Shown one piece after another: positions 24,475-32,088 of a DNA stretch of 45,433 bases. Positions within the stretch are counted from its first letter, which is position 1. Every line of letters starts with the position of its first letter. A program made the position numbers and the translations under genes. The stretch is from Bacteroidales bacterium (GTDB lineage Bacteria; Bacteroidota; Bacteroidia; Bacteroidales; F082). The stretch is taken from NCBI GenBank assembly GCA_017508895.1, contig JAFWRA010000010.1, positions 1 through 45,433 on the forward strand, in the 5' to 3' direction. The notes beneath the pieces were generated by a model. It made no database searches. It had not been told where the DNA came from and worked only from the letters and a program-made list of their open reading frames with translations.

Positions 24475-25063
24475 GTTGTTTAGCTTTTAATGTCGGATTA
24501 TAGAATTTCTCCACCCAAAGCACCCACATAAGGAAGATGACAAAGTAGAAAAACACCTTAAATATATAGTCATGTGCGATATGGAAACTGTTGGGCCAGG
24601 GTATCTGCATCATCAATATACCGCAGATACGAATGACATTCGTCCACTCGATGATGACCAACCCAATGGGGATATACCACAGTTTATGTTTCCATGGACC
24701 AGGAAAGAGCACCATGAGGAAAATCCAATGCATCCATTGCTTCAGGCTGGCACATTCCGGTGCGATGACGACTCGAGCCCAACCACCTTCGCTGTTTGTA
24801 GTAGCCAGCAATCTCGCCGAGGTAATCGTTGTCAAATCGATGTGGAAAACATGGTCGAGCACCCAACATGCTTGGCTATACAACATATTGACAGACCAGA
24901 CCATCAGCTGGTTGACCCATTTCTCGACGGGCCAATAATCCAAGGCTTGCCACCCCAAATAGATGAAGTGGAAACTAATGATTAGCACGATAAACAACCC
25001 CACATTGACTGTGTTGCGATTCTTCGGATCTTTGCAATAAGATTTGATGTCCTTAAGATTCAT
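24467..25063 (-). CDS. Exosortase/archaeosortase-family transpeptidase
   Basis: 198 residues with about five to six membrane helices. The three conserved catalytic elements are in the right order: Cys104 in VIAPECASLKQW, Arg145 in EWTNVIRICGI, and a His in SFHIAHDYIFK (His164, or His161). Exosortases are membrane transpeptidases that cut C-terminal sorting tails of exported proteins, often together with polysaccharide synthesis. At 198 residues it has the length of the short Bacteroidota exosortases. No protein in this window ends in a matching motif-helix-Arg tail, and no EPS cluster is present, so its substrates lie elsewhere. It is co-transcribed with the ROK kinase. Confidence 0.83.
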   Translation of the reverse strand: MNLKDIKSYCKDPKNRNTVNVGLFIVLIISFHFIYLGWQALDYWPVEKWVNQLMVWSVNMLYSQACWVLDHVFHIDLTTITSARLLATTNSEGGWARVVIAPECASLKQWMHWIFLMVLFPGPWKHKLWYIPIGLVIIEWTNVIRICGILMMQIPWPNSFHIAHDYIFKVFFYFVIFLMWVLWVEKFYNPTLKAKQHE

Positions 25064-25079
25064 GGACGAAAAATTTGGT

Positions 25080-25088
25080 GCGAAATTA
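25080..25088 (-). promoter_or_regulatory. -7-like box for the exosortase-ROK pair
   Basis: TAATTTCGC on the minus strand, 17 bp before the ATG of the exosortase-like gene; same variant box as for nrdJ. Confidence 0.5.
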
Positions 25089-25108
25089 CGAAATAATTGA
25101 ATTATCCG

Positions 25109-25117
25109 TACCTTTGC
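25109..25117 (+). promoter_or_regulatory. -7 promoter box for mscS
   Basis: TACCTTTGC, a strong match, 20 bp before the ATG at 25138; divergent to the exosortase-like promoter. Confidence 0.7.
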
Positions 25118-25137
25118 ACCCCAAAAATAATGGAAAT

Positions 25138-26046
25138 ATGGAAAATGACAGCATTACCACCCAAGTAACGGAAACGATACAAGACACCTCCGCACTCACT
25201 ACGATGACCGAAAGTATCCAAAAACTGACCACGACACCCGTATCGGAATGGCTGCCCGATTTGGTGAAGACCTACCTTGTTCCATTAGGTCTAAAAATCT
25301 TAGCTGCCATCGTTGTACTACTCCTCGGTCGTTGGGTCATCAAGTTGGTCAAGAAATGGATGGCCAACGGGTTGATGAGCCGTCATGGCGATGCCACGCT
25401 CCATAGCTTTTTGTCGAACTTGGTCTCGGTGCTGCTCTATTTCATCCTGATTATCGCCATCATTGGCATTTTGGGCATCAACACTTCTTCGCTGGTGGCG
25501 CTGTTGGCCTCAGCGGGATTGGCTGTCGGCATGTCGCTCGGCGGCACCTTACAGAATTTCGCCGGTGGTGTGCTCATCATCATATTCAGGCCGTTCAAGG
25601 TAGGCGACTTCATCGCCTCACAAGGCTACGAGGGCATAGTAAGCGAGATACAAATCTTCAACACCCATCTTCTGACCACCGACAACAAAGAAGTCATCTT
25701 GCCCAATGGCGCCCTTGCCACGGGCGTGATGACCAACTACTCGAAGCAACCAACACGCCGTGTCGACTGGGTGTTTTCCATCTCTTATGGCGACGACTAC
25801 GACAAAGCCAAGACCGTCTTGCGATGGCTGTTGAACGCAGACCAGCGCATCCTAAAGTCACCAGAGCCTTTCATCGAACTGGGCAAGCTCAACAACAGCT
25901 CAGTCGACATCACCGTGCGTGCCTGGGTCAATTCGGCTGACTACTGGCCGGTGTTTTTCAGCATGAACGAAAAGGTGTACAAGACCTTCGCCACCGAGGG
26001 TTTGAACATCCCGTTCCCGCAAATGGACATTCATATGAGAAGTTGA
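25138..26046 (+). CDS. mscS: MscS-type small-conductance mechanosensitive channel
   Basis: 302 residues from ATG at 25138, chosen because the -7 box at 25109-25117 lies downstream of the longer frame's start. The N-terminal 45 residues are soluble and Thr-rich. Three membrane helices follow (about 50-75, 90-110, 115-150). The pore helix is LVALLASAGLAVGMSLGGTL then QNFAGGVLIIIFRPFKVGDFI, with the Gly/Ala packing typical of MscS TM3. The cytoplasmic beta domain contains the EIQIFNTHL and NKEVILPNGAL motifs, and the chain ends with the FPQMDIHM motif. The channel opens under membrane tension to protect from hypo-osmotic shock. It is in the inner membrane, in a monocistronic unit. Confidence 0.94.
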   Translation: MENDSITTQVTETIQDTSALTTMTESIQKLTTTPVSEWLPDLVKTYLVPLGLKILAAIVVLLLGRWVIKLVKKWMANGLMSRHGDATLHSFLSNLVSVLLYFILIIAIIGILGINTSSLVALLASAGLAVGMSLGGTLQNFAGGVLIIIFRPFKVGDFIASQGYEGIVSEIQIFNTHLLTTDNKEVILPNGALATGVMTNYSKQPTRRVDWVFSISYGDDYDKAKTVLRWLLNADQRILKSPEPFIELGKLNNSSVDITVRAWVNSADYWPVFFSMNEKVYKTFATEGLNIPFPQMDIHMRS

Positions 26047-26121
26047 ACCTTGAAAAGTAAGGTGTTTGCAGTTTTTTTGATGCAATTTTTTCGGAAATGG
26101 GTTTTGAAACGAAAAAATTTG

Positions 26122-26130
26122 TATTTTTGC
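26122..26130 (+). promoter_or_regulatory. -7 promoter box for rpmB
   Basis: TATTTTTGC, 47 bp before the rpmB ATG. The leader contains a purine-rich AAAGGATAAAGAG stretch before the start codon. Confidence 0.68.
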
Positions 26131-26177
26131 AGCCCGTTAGAAAAAAGACAAGTATAAATAATAAAGGATAAAGAGTC

Positions 26178-26420
26178 ATGTCAAAAGTTTGTCAAATTAC
26201 AGGAAAAAAGGTCATGCACGGCAACAATGTTTCTCACTCCAACAAGAGGACGAAGAGAACGTTTGAACCGAATTTGAAAATCAAGAAGTTCTATGTTCCG
26301 GAATGGGATGAATGGATTGTGCTGAAGGTCTCAGCCGCTGGCATGCGCACCATCAACAAGAAGGGCGTTTACCAAGCCATCATGGATGCGTCCGAAAAGG
26401 GCAACCTCGAACGTTGGTAA
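26178..26420 (+). CDS. rpmB: Ribosomal protein L28
   Basis: 80 residues: [20 protein letters not shown] then [20 protein letters not shown]. The early CxxTGK, GNNVSHS and N-K/R-TKRxxxPNL blocks define bL28, a protein of the large ribosomal subunit. The first CxxC of the zinc-binding form is reduced to a single Cys, as in C-minus L28 types. In many Bacteroidota rpmB is followed by rpmG and a DUF4295 gene; here a strong terminator follows at once, so L28 is transcribed alone. Confidence 0.96.
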   Translation: MSKVCQITGKKVMHGNNVSHSNKRTKRTFEPNLKIKKFYVPEWDEWIVLKVSAAGMRTINKKGVYQAIMDASEKGNLERW

Positions 26421-26446
26421 TTTCATTGCCGATGTGAAATATCAGA

Positions 26447-26477
26447 GCTGCTGTGCCTTGCGCAGCGGCTTTTTTTG
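26447..26477 (+). terminator. Intrinsic terminator of rpmB
   Basis: GCTGCTGTG and CGCAGCGGC form a nine-pair stem (two G-U pairs) with loop CCTTG, followed by seven T residues. A textbook intrinsic terminator 27 bp after the rpmB stop. Confidence 0.88.
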
Positions 26478-26540
26478 TTTGAACCTGCCTCAAATCGGAC
26501 GCGTCAGATAATAATTCCTGACTATTTCAGTTATCCCTTC

Positions 26541-29063
26541 ATGCAAACAAAGTTCATCCTCATATCATTATTGTTCTTTTCCCTGACAGCTATGGCCCAG
26601 CAGCTGCCTATTGGAACGGTCTATGGTAAGGTCATTGACGAGTTAGGTCATCCTATCGAGATGGCCAACGTGGTTGTCCCCGAACTGTTGGTGGGCTATA
26701 CGACAGACTCAAGAGGCTATTATGAACTATCGTTGCTTTCGGACAGCACTTGGACCATCCATTTTTCCTTCATCGGCTATGAACAGAAGCAAACGACTGT
26801 ACGTTTGAAGAAAGGCGAGAAACGGAAACTTGACATGGTGCTGCATTCCTCGTCCACGGTGTTGCCCGATGCCGTCATCAGCGACCGTGGCACAGAAGCC
26901 TCAAGCCTGACGCGCCTCAATGCCAAGCAAGCCACCTTGTTGCCTTCGATGGGCGGAGGCGTGGAAACCCTCATCAAGACCTTGCCCGGTGTGGTTTCGA
27001 ACAACGAACTGAGCTCACAATACCGCGTTCGTGGAGGCAACTTCGACGAGAACCTGATTTATGTCAACGGCATCGAGATTTACCGTCCCTTCCTCGTCAG
27101 TTCAGGGCAGCAAGAAGGCCTAAGCTTCGTCAATTCCCAGTTAGTATCCAACATCGAGTTTTCGGCTGGAGGCTTCGCCGCAGAATACGGCGACAAAATG
27201 TCGTCTGTTTTGGACGTGACGTATAAAACTCCTAGCGAGACTGCAGCTTCATTAAATTTGAGTCTTCTGGGGGCCGAAGCCCACGTAGAAGGTGCAACGA
27301 AAAACGAAAAATTCAGCTATTTGGTTGGCGCACGATACAAAAACCCATCATTGGCTCTTGGCATGATGAGCACCAAGGGAGACTACAAGCCCAATTTCAC
27401 CGATGTCCAGGCCTTGTTGGACTACAAGTTCAACGACAAGTGGGATTTGTCTTTCTTGGGTTATTTTTCCAAGAACCGTTATATGCTCGTTCCACAGAAC
27501 GCCAGAATCAACGGTGGCACCTATGATTTCCCTTTCCAAGTGAACGTCTACTTCGACGGTCAGGAAATCGACGACTACACCACGGGGCTCGGTGCCTTGA
27601 CCTTGTCGTACAAACCTAATAAAGACTTGAATCTGAAGTGGATTGCCTCAGCATACTCAACTTATGAGGTGGAAACCTTCGACATTCAGGAACAGTATTT
27701 CTTTGGCATCCGAAACACTTCTATCGGCTCGGAGAGTTTTGGCGAAGTCATCGAAAACCACGAAGTTGGCACCATGATCAAACATGCGCGCAACGGATTC
27801 TATGCCCAAGTCTACAACCTTGACCATAAAGGGCTTTATGCCTTCGACAACAGTCTGTTGAAATGGGGTATCCGTTTCCAGCATCAGGAAATAGACGATG
27901 TGGTGGACGAATGGCAGATGATGGATTCGGCAGGCTATACCCTCCCCCATGTCCCCGATGTGATTGGAGGCTATCCCGACGTGTTGCCCGAAATTGGCAT
28001 GGACTTCACCCACAAGGCACACAATTTGCTTTCCGTGAATAACTTGGATGGATTCGTGCAAAATTCTTGGACCATCCCCTATCAAGACAAGGGCGAGATT
28101 GTCATCACAGGCGGTTTGAGGGCTAACTATTGGGGCTATAATAACAAGGTGTACGTCAGTCCAAGGGCAGGAATAGCCTACAAGCCAGAAAGCAGGAAGA
28201 ATGAAACTGTTTATCGCCTTTCGGGCGGCGTATATAACCAAACCCCATTCTATCGTGAAATACGCAACCGCAACGGCAGCCTTTTCAAAGATGCCAAGGC
28301 ACAGCAATCCTATCAAATCGTGGCAGGCAATGATTTCAAGTTTCGTGCCTTCAACCGGCCTTTCATCCTTACTTCAGAGGCCTATTTCAAATGGTTCACC
28401 CACGTGATTCCCTACGATGTCGACAACGTGCGCATCCGTTATTATGCCGACCAGTCGGCCAAGGCCTATGCAACAGGTCTTGACTTCAAAGTGAATGGAG
28501 AGTTTGTGAAAGGCATCGACAGTTGGGCAAGTCTCTCCCTTATGCAGACCAAGGAAGACATCCGTGGTGACTATTGTCTGGTGGATGCCGAAGGGAAACT
28601 GCTGCCTTTCTATAACCATACCGACGACCAAGTGGCCGACACTGTTTCCTTAGGTTGGCACTACCGGCCATCCCATCAGCTGGTCAATTTCTCGCTGTTT
28701 TTCCAGGACTACATTCCTAATTTCCCGACTTGGCGCGTCAATATGACCCTAACCTTTGGCATGGGTCTCCCCGTCAACAGCGACAACTCGGACTTTTATT
28801 ACCCTTCCACACGTTACCCATCCTATCGCCGCGTCGACATCGGCTTCAGCAAACAACTCATCAGCGAGGCCAGCAGTTTCAGCAAAGACAACCCGTTGCG
28901 ATATATCCGGAATATGTATGTCAGCGTGGATGTCTTCAACCTGCTCAACATTCCCAATGTCATTTCCTTCACTTGGGTGAAGTACATCGACAACATTCAG
29001 TACGGTGCCCCTAATTATTTGACACCAAGGTATGTCAACGTGAAGTTGGTGATGGAGTTTTGA
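26541..29063 (+). CDS. TonB-dependent outer-membrane receptor
   Basis: 840 residues from ATG at 26541; the longer frame from 26475 overlaps the rpmB terminator. Signal peptide MQTKFILISLLFFSLTAMAQ. A CarboxypepD-reg-like domain (about 25-108, GTVYGKVIDELGHPIEMANV) is followed by the plug domain (about 125-235, SSQYRVRGGNFDENLIYVNG) and a large beta-barrel ending in an aromatic residue (VNVKLVMEF). It imports an unknown ligand with TonB energy. No SusD-like gene follows, so it is not a Sus-type glycan pair. The leader contains no clear -7 box. The transcript ends at the 29072-29129 hairpin. Confidence 0.92.
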   Translation: MQTKFILISLLFFSLTAMAQQLPIGTVYGKVIDELGHPIEMANVVVPELLVGYTTDSRGYYELSLLSDSTWTIHFSFIGYEQKQTTVRLKKGEKRKLDMVLHSSSTVLPDAVISDRGTEASSLTRLNAKQATLLPSMGGGVETLIKTLPGVVSNNELSSQYRVRGGNFDENLIYVNGIEIYRPFLVSSGQQEGLSFVNSQLVSNIEFSAGGFAAEYGDKMSSVLDVTYKTPSETAASLNLSLLGAEAHVEGATKNEKFSYLVGARYKNPSLALGMMSTKGDYKPNFTDVQALLDYKFNDKWDLSFLGYFSKNRYMLVPQNARINGGTYDFPFQVNVYFDGQEIDDYTTGLGALTLSYKPNKDLNLKWIASAYSTYEVETFDIQEQYFFGIRNTSIGSESFGEVIENHEVGTMIKHARNGFYAQVYNLDHKGLYAFDNSLLKWGIRFQHQEIDDVVDEWQMMDSAGYTLPHVPDVIGGYPDVLPEIGMDFTHKAHNLLSVNNLDGFVQNSWTIPYQDKGEIVITGGLRANYWGYNNKVYVSPRAGIAYKPESRKNETVYRLSGGVYNQTPFYREIRNRNGSLFKDAKAQQSYQIVAGNDFKFRAFNRPFILTSEAYFKWFTHVIPYDVDNVRIRYYADQSAKAYATGLDFKVNGEFVKGIDSWASLSLMQTKEDIRGDYCLVDAEGKLLPFYNHTDDQVADTVSLGWHYRPSHQLVNFSLFFQDYIPNFPTWRVNMTLTFGMGLPVNSDNSDFYYPSTRYPSYRRVDIGFSKQLISEASSFSKDNPLRYIRNMYVSVDVFNLLNIPNVISFTWVKYIDNIQYGAPNYLTPRYVNVKLVMEF

Positions 29064-29071
29064 TTCTATAA

Positions 29072-29129
29072 CACGCAAAATCCGCAGAACCATGTGAAAA
29101 GTTTCATACGATTCTGCGGATTCTGCGTG
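29072..29129. terminator. Bidirectional hairpin, arms shared with 3623-3709
   Basis: CACGCAAAATCCGCAGAA (29072-29089) and TTCTGCGGATTCTGCGTG (29112-29129) are inverted with one difference in 18; the centre (ATGTGAAAAGTTTCATAC) is itself nearly palindromic. It lies between the convergent receptor and aminopeptidase genes. The arms match those at 3623-3709. Confidence 0.75.
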
Positions 29130-29140
29130 AAATATTTTCC

Positions 29141-30562
29141 TTAGTACATCGCGGTCATTTTGATCCACTCACGGCCTTGGGCACACATGTCCTCGACCTC
29201 TGCAACGGTCTTGGGAATGGGGCGTCCAAGAACACGGCAGCCGTCTTCGGTGATGAGCAGGTCGTCTTCGATGCGAATGCCACCGAAGTCCTTGTAGGTC
29301 TCCAACCTGTCATAGTTGATAAATTCATTGAACTTGCCTTCGGCCTTCCACATGTCAATGAGGGTTGGGATGAAATAGATGCCAGGTTCGTCGGTGACCA
29401 CAAAGCCTGGTTTCAGGGTCTTGCCGCAGCGCAGGCCGCTGAAGCCCAACTTAGTGGAACGTGGTGTGATGTCGTCGTAGCCCACATAGGTCTCGCCGAG
29501 GCCTTCCATGTCATGCACGTCCATGCCGAGCATGTGACCTAATCCGTGAGGCATGAAGAGCCAGTGGGCACCGTTCATCAAGGCCTCTTCGGTATCGCCT
29601 TTCATCAGGCCGACGCCTTTCAATCCCTCAATAAGGGTGCGGCAGGCCAAAGTGTGCATCACCATGTAAGGCATGTAGGGACGGGTGTTGGCAGCCACGG
29701 CTTGGTTGGCAGCAAGCACAATCTCATAAATCTCACGTTGGCGCAGGTTGAACACACCGCCCACAGGCGTGGTGCGAGTGAAGTCGGAGGCATAGTAGTT
29801 CTCCGTCTCGGCACCAGCATCACATACCATCATACGGCCTTCCTTCAGCACGTTGTGATGACCATGGTTGTGCAGGGTCTGTCCATCGACGCTCAGGATG
29901 ACGGGGAATGACACAGGGCCACCGCCAGAAAGAGACAGGCCTTCCACCACACCAGCGATTTCTTGCTCGACCATACCAGGCTTACACATCTTCATGGCGG
30001 TGGTATGCATATAGTAGGCCGTGTTGGCTGCACGTTCCATCTCGGCGATTTCAAGCTCGCTCTTCACCTCGCGCATGGCGATAACAGCCTTGATGAGCTC
30101 CAAACTGACATACTCCTTCACTTGGTTGACATGGCAGTTCAACCAATTCGAGCATTGGATCTGTGTGTCGCCACGGTAGGTAGGCAACATGTGTATCTTG
30201 CGGCCTTTGGCCAGGGCCTGCTGGAGGTATTCTCCGAAATGGTTGAAGTCGCGGCAGTCGGTGATGCCGATGCTGTCGCCTTGCTCTTTCAGCGAAGGCA
30301 GGGGACCGCACCAAATCACGTCGTCGATGGTGACATCCACTCCAAAGAGAATCTCCTCGCCGCTCTCAAAGTCGATGACGCCGACCAAGTCGGGGTGGTT
30401 GAGACCGAAATAATAGGAGAAGTTGCTGTCCTGACGGTAGATGTATGTGTTGTCGGGATAGTTGAAGGGGGCTTCGTTGTTGGCAGGGAAGAAAGCGATG
30501 CCCTTCGAGATCATTTTTTTCAATGTAGCGCGACGGCCACTGTATACGTCTTTTGTGAACAT
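29141..30562 (-). CDS. Xaa-Pro aminopeptidase (M24B), copy 1
   Basis: 473 residues from ATG at 30560-30562. A creatinase-type N-terminal domain (about 1-165) precedes the pita-bread peptidase domain. The two-metal ligands are visible in the standard order: Asp pair in VCDAGAETENYYASDFTRTT, His in PHGLGHMLGMDVHD, Glu in VTDEPGIYF and Glu in RIEDDLLITEDG. The enzyme removes an N-terminal residue before Pro from peptides in the cytoplasm; no signal peptide. A second aminopeptidase P gene lies directly upstream on the same strand, but the copies differ in N-terminal domain and spacing. A promoter box at 30670-30678 and a family A hairpin lie in its leader. Confidence 0.92.
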   Translation of the reverse strand: MFTKDVYSGRRATLKKMISKGIAFFPANNEAPFNYPDNTYIYRQDSNFSYYFGLNHPDLVGVIDFESGEEILFGVDVTIDDVIWCGPLPSLKEQGDSIGITDCRDFNHFGEYLQQALAKGRKIHMLPTYRGDTQIQCSNWLNCHVNQVKEYVSLELIKAVIAMREVKSELEIAEMERAANTAYYMHTTAMKMCKPGMVEQEIAGVVEGLSLSGGGPVSFPVILSVDGQTLHNHGHHNVLKEGRMMVCDAGAETENYYASDFTRTTPVGGVFNLRQREIYEIVLAANQAVAANTRPYMPYMVMHTLACRTLIEGLKGVGLMKGDTEEALMNGAHWLFMPHGLGHMLGMDVHDMEGLGETYVGYDDITPRSTKLGFSGLRCGKTLKPGFVVTDEPGIYFIPTLIDMWKAEGKFNEFINYDRLETYKDFGGIRIEDDLLITEDGCRVLGRPIPKTVAEVEDMCAQGREWIKMTAMY

Positions 30563-30602
30563 ATTGTTGTTGATTTGTTGATTGTTTAATTGTTGAACTG
30601 TT

Positions 30603-30658
30603 GAGACGCATGTCATTCCTGCGGTCGGCTATGCGATGGAAAGAAATCTATGCGTCTC
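30603..30658. repeat. Hairpin with conserved core (family A, copy 3) in pepP1 leader
   Basis: The outer stem GAGACGCAT (30603-30611) pairs with ATGCGTCTC (30650-30658). The interior starts TGTCATTCC and ends GGAAAGAAATCTA, the same core as at 13683 and 16284, but with a longer loop (GCGGTCGGCTATGCGAT). It is downstream of the probable pepP1 promoter, so it would be at the very start of that mRNA. Short CAACAATTA-like repeats fill 30566-30602 between it and the ATG. Confidence 0.7.
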
Positions 30659-30669
30659 TGCAAGATTTT

Positions 30670-30678
30670 GCAAAAATA
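30670..30678 (-). promoter_or_regulatory. -7 promoter box for aminopeptidase P copy 1
   Basis: TATTTTTGC on the minus strand, about 108 bp before the ATG and directly at the stop codon of the upstream aminopeptidase gene. If used, it gives a leader of about 100 nt that begins in the hairpin. Confidence 0.55.
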
Positions 30679-30679
30679 A

Positions 30680-31972
30680 TCATTTTTTCATTGCCTCCTC
30701 AATTTCCTCTATTTCCGTAGGCAAGCCTTCAAACAGATTGATTGGGTCGCCCTCGGTGATGAGCAAGTCGTTCTCGATGCGGATGCCGATGCCTTCCTCG
30801 CGTATGTAGATGCCAGGTTCGCAGGTGAGTATCATCCCGGGTTCAAACGGCTTGAATTTGTCGATGCTATCATGCACGTCGAGACCAATGTGGTGCGACA
30901 TGCCATGCATCAGGTATTTGCGCTCCAAAGGTTTATTGGGATCTTGATTCTTCACATCTTCTGCAGTGAACAGTCCAAGTTTGATCATCTCCTGCTCCAT
31001 CAGTCGGTGAGTGGTCTCATTTATTTCGTTGATGGTGCCGCCAGGCCTATAGAGTTTGGTGATTTCCTTCATTACGCGAAGCACGGCGTTGTAGCAGTTT
31101 TTCTGCCGTTCGGTGAACTTCCCATTGATGGGAATGGTACGACTCAAGTCGGAGGAATAGTTCTTCAGCTCGCAGCCTATGTCGAAGAGCAACAAGTCGC
31201 CATCATTCAAGAGACTTTGGTTCTTTGAATAATGCAAGCAACAACCATTCTTTCCGCCTGCGATGATGGGCGCATAGGCATGACCTGTAGCGTTGTTCTG
31301 CTTGAAGATGTATTCAATCTCGGCCTGCACCTCGTATTCATACATACCAGGTTTCACCGTTTCCAAACAACGACGGAAGGCTTTCGCGGTGATATTGCAT
31401 GCTTGTTTTGTGATGGCGATTTCATCCTCCGATTTCTTCATGCGCAAAGCATTGAGAATCGGAGCAGTGCGGCCATAGTTGTGCATAGGGTACAATTCTT
31501 TGACTTGTTTTACGAAGCGTTTTTGAATCGTTTCCACAGCGCATTCGTATTTCGGGTATTCGTAGCTGTTCAAGAAGATGGTATCGCCGTATCCGGAAAA
31601 AACGATGTCGTTCAAGGTCATCCAGAAAGCGTCGCTGCCTTTGACGGTCTTGACACCTGAGAGCTCGGTGGCTTGCTTAGAGTCAAGCATCTCGCCCTGC
31701 CAGGTAGCTTTCACTTCATCGTAAGGCTCGATGAAAAGCATTTCACGCATGGTCTCGTCGGGATAGTCGGGAGCGATGACAAGATAGGCATTCTCCTCGT
31801 TGATGCCCGTAAGATAAAAGAAATCAGACTGCTGCCGGAAAGGATAGAATTCATCACCATTGCGTGGCATGGCCTCATTGGCAGTAAAGACAGCAACAGA
31901 CTTGGGAGGCAGTTGCGCTGCAAAGTTAGCTCTGTTTCCAATAAATAACCGGTTGGGAATTTGGGTGTTCAT
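30680..31972 (-). CDS. pepP: Xaa-Pro aminopeptidase (M24B), copy 2
   Basis: 430 residues. The N-terminal domain (about 1-165, with NEAMPRNGDEFYPFRQQSDF) is that of classical aminopeptidase P. Metal ligands: Asp pair in LLFDIGCELKNYSSDLSRT, His in HGMSHHIGLDVHD, Glu in LTCEPGIYIREEG and Glu in RIENDLLITEGD. It cleaves X-Pro peptide bonds at the N-terminus, completing breakdown of Pro-rich peptides that other peptidases leave. Cytoplasmic. It closely resembles E. coli PepP in layout, so this symbol fits better here than for the downstream copy. It has a -7 box 30 bp upstream and is divergent to an outer-membrane barrel gene. Confidence 0.93.
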   Translation of the reverse strand: MNTQIPNRLFIGNRANFAAQLPPKSVAVFTANEAMPRNGDEFYPFRQQSDFFYLTGINEENAYLVIAPDYPDETMREMLFIEPYDEVKATWQGEMLDSKQATELSGVKTVKGSDAFWMTLNDIVFSGYGDTIFLNSYEYPKYECAVETIQKRFVKQVKELYPMHNYGRTAPILNALRMKKSEDEIAITKQACNITAKAFRRCLETVKPGMYEYEVQAEIEYIFKQNNATGHAYAPIIAGGKNGCCLHYSKNQSLLNDGDLLLFDIGCELKNYSSDLSRTIPINGKFTERQKNCYNAVLRVMKEITKLYRPGGTINEINETTHRLMEQEMIKLGLFTAEDVKNQDPNKPLERKYLMHGMSHHIGLDVHDSIDKFKPFEPGMILTCEPGIYIREEGIGIRIENDLLITEGDPINLFEGLPTEIEEIEEAMKK

Positions 31973-32001
31973 ATTATGAAGATTGTTCTGTTTTTGTCGT
32001 A

Positions 32002-32009
32002 CAAAGGTA
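32002..32009 (-). promoter_or_regulatory. -7 promoter box for pepP copy 2
   Basis: TACCTTTG on the minus strand, about 30 bp before the ATG. Confidence 0.68.
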
Positions 32010-32049
32010 GAAATTTTCCTTGATTTAATGTTTCTAATAAAAAAAAGAC

Positions 32050-32058
32050 TACTTTTGC
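32050..32058 (+). promoter_or_regulatory. -7 promoter box for the first outer-membrane barrel gene
   Basis: TACTTTTGC, 30 bp before the ATG at 32089; divergent to the pepP box 40 bp away. Confidence 0.7.
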
Positions 32059-32088
32059 TACCAAATACTAACCTAAATCTATAGTCAA

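Noticed and set aside
26046..26063. Terminator after mscS (ACCTT/AAGGT)
   Set aside because: The stem is only five base pairs and the T-run starts about ten bases later; too weak to call.
26541..29063. SusC of a polysaccharide utilisation locus
   Set aside because: No SusD-like gene or glycoside hydrolase is next to it; the protein is shorter than usual SusC proteins.
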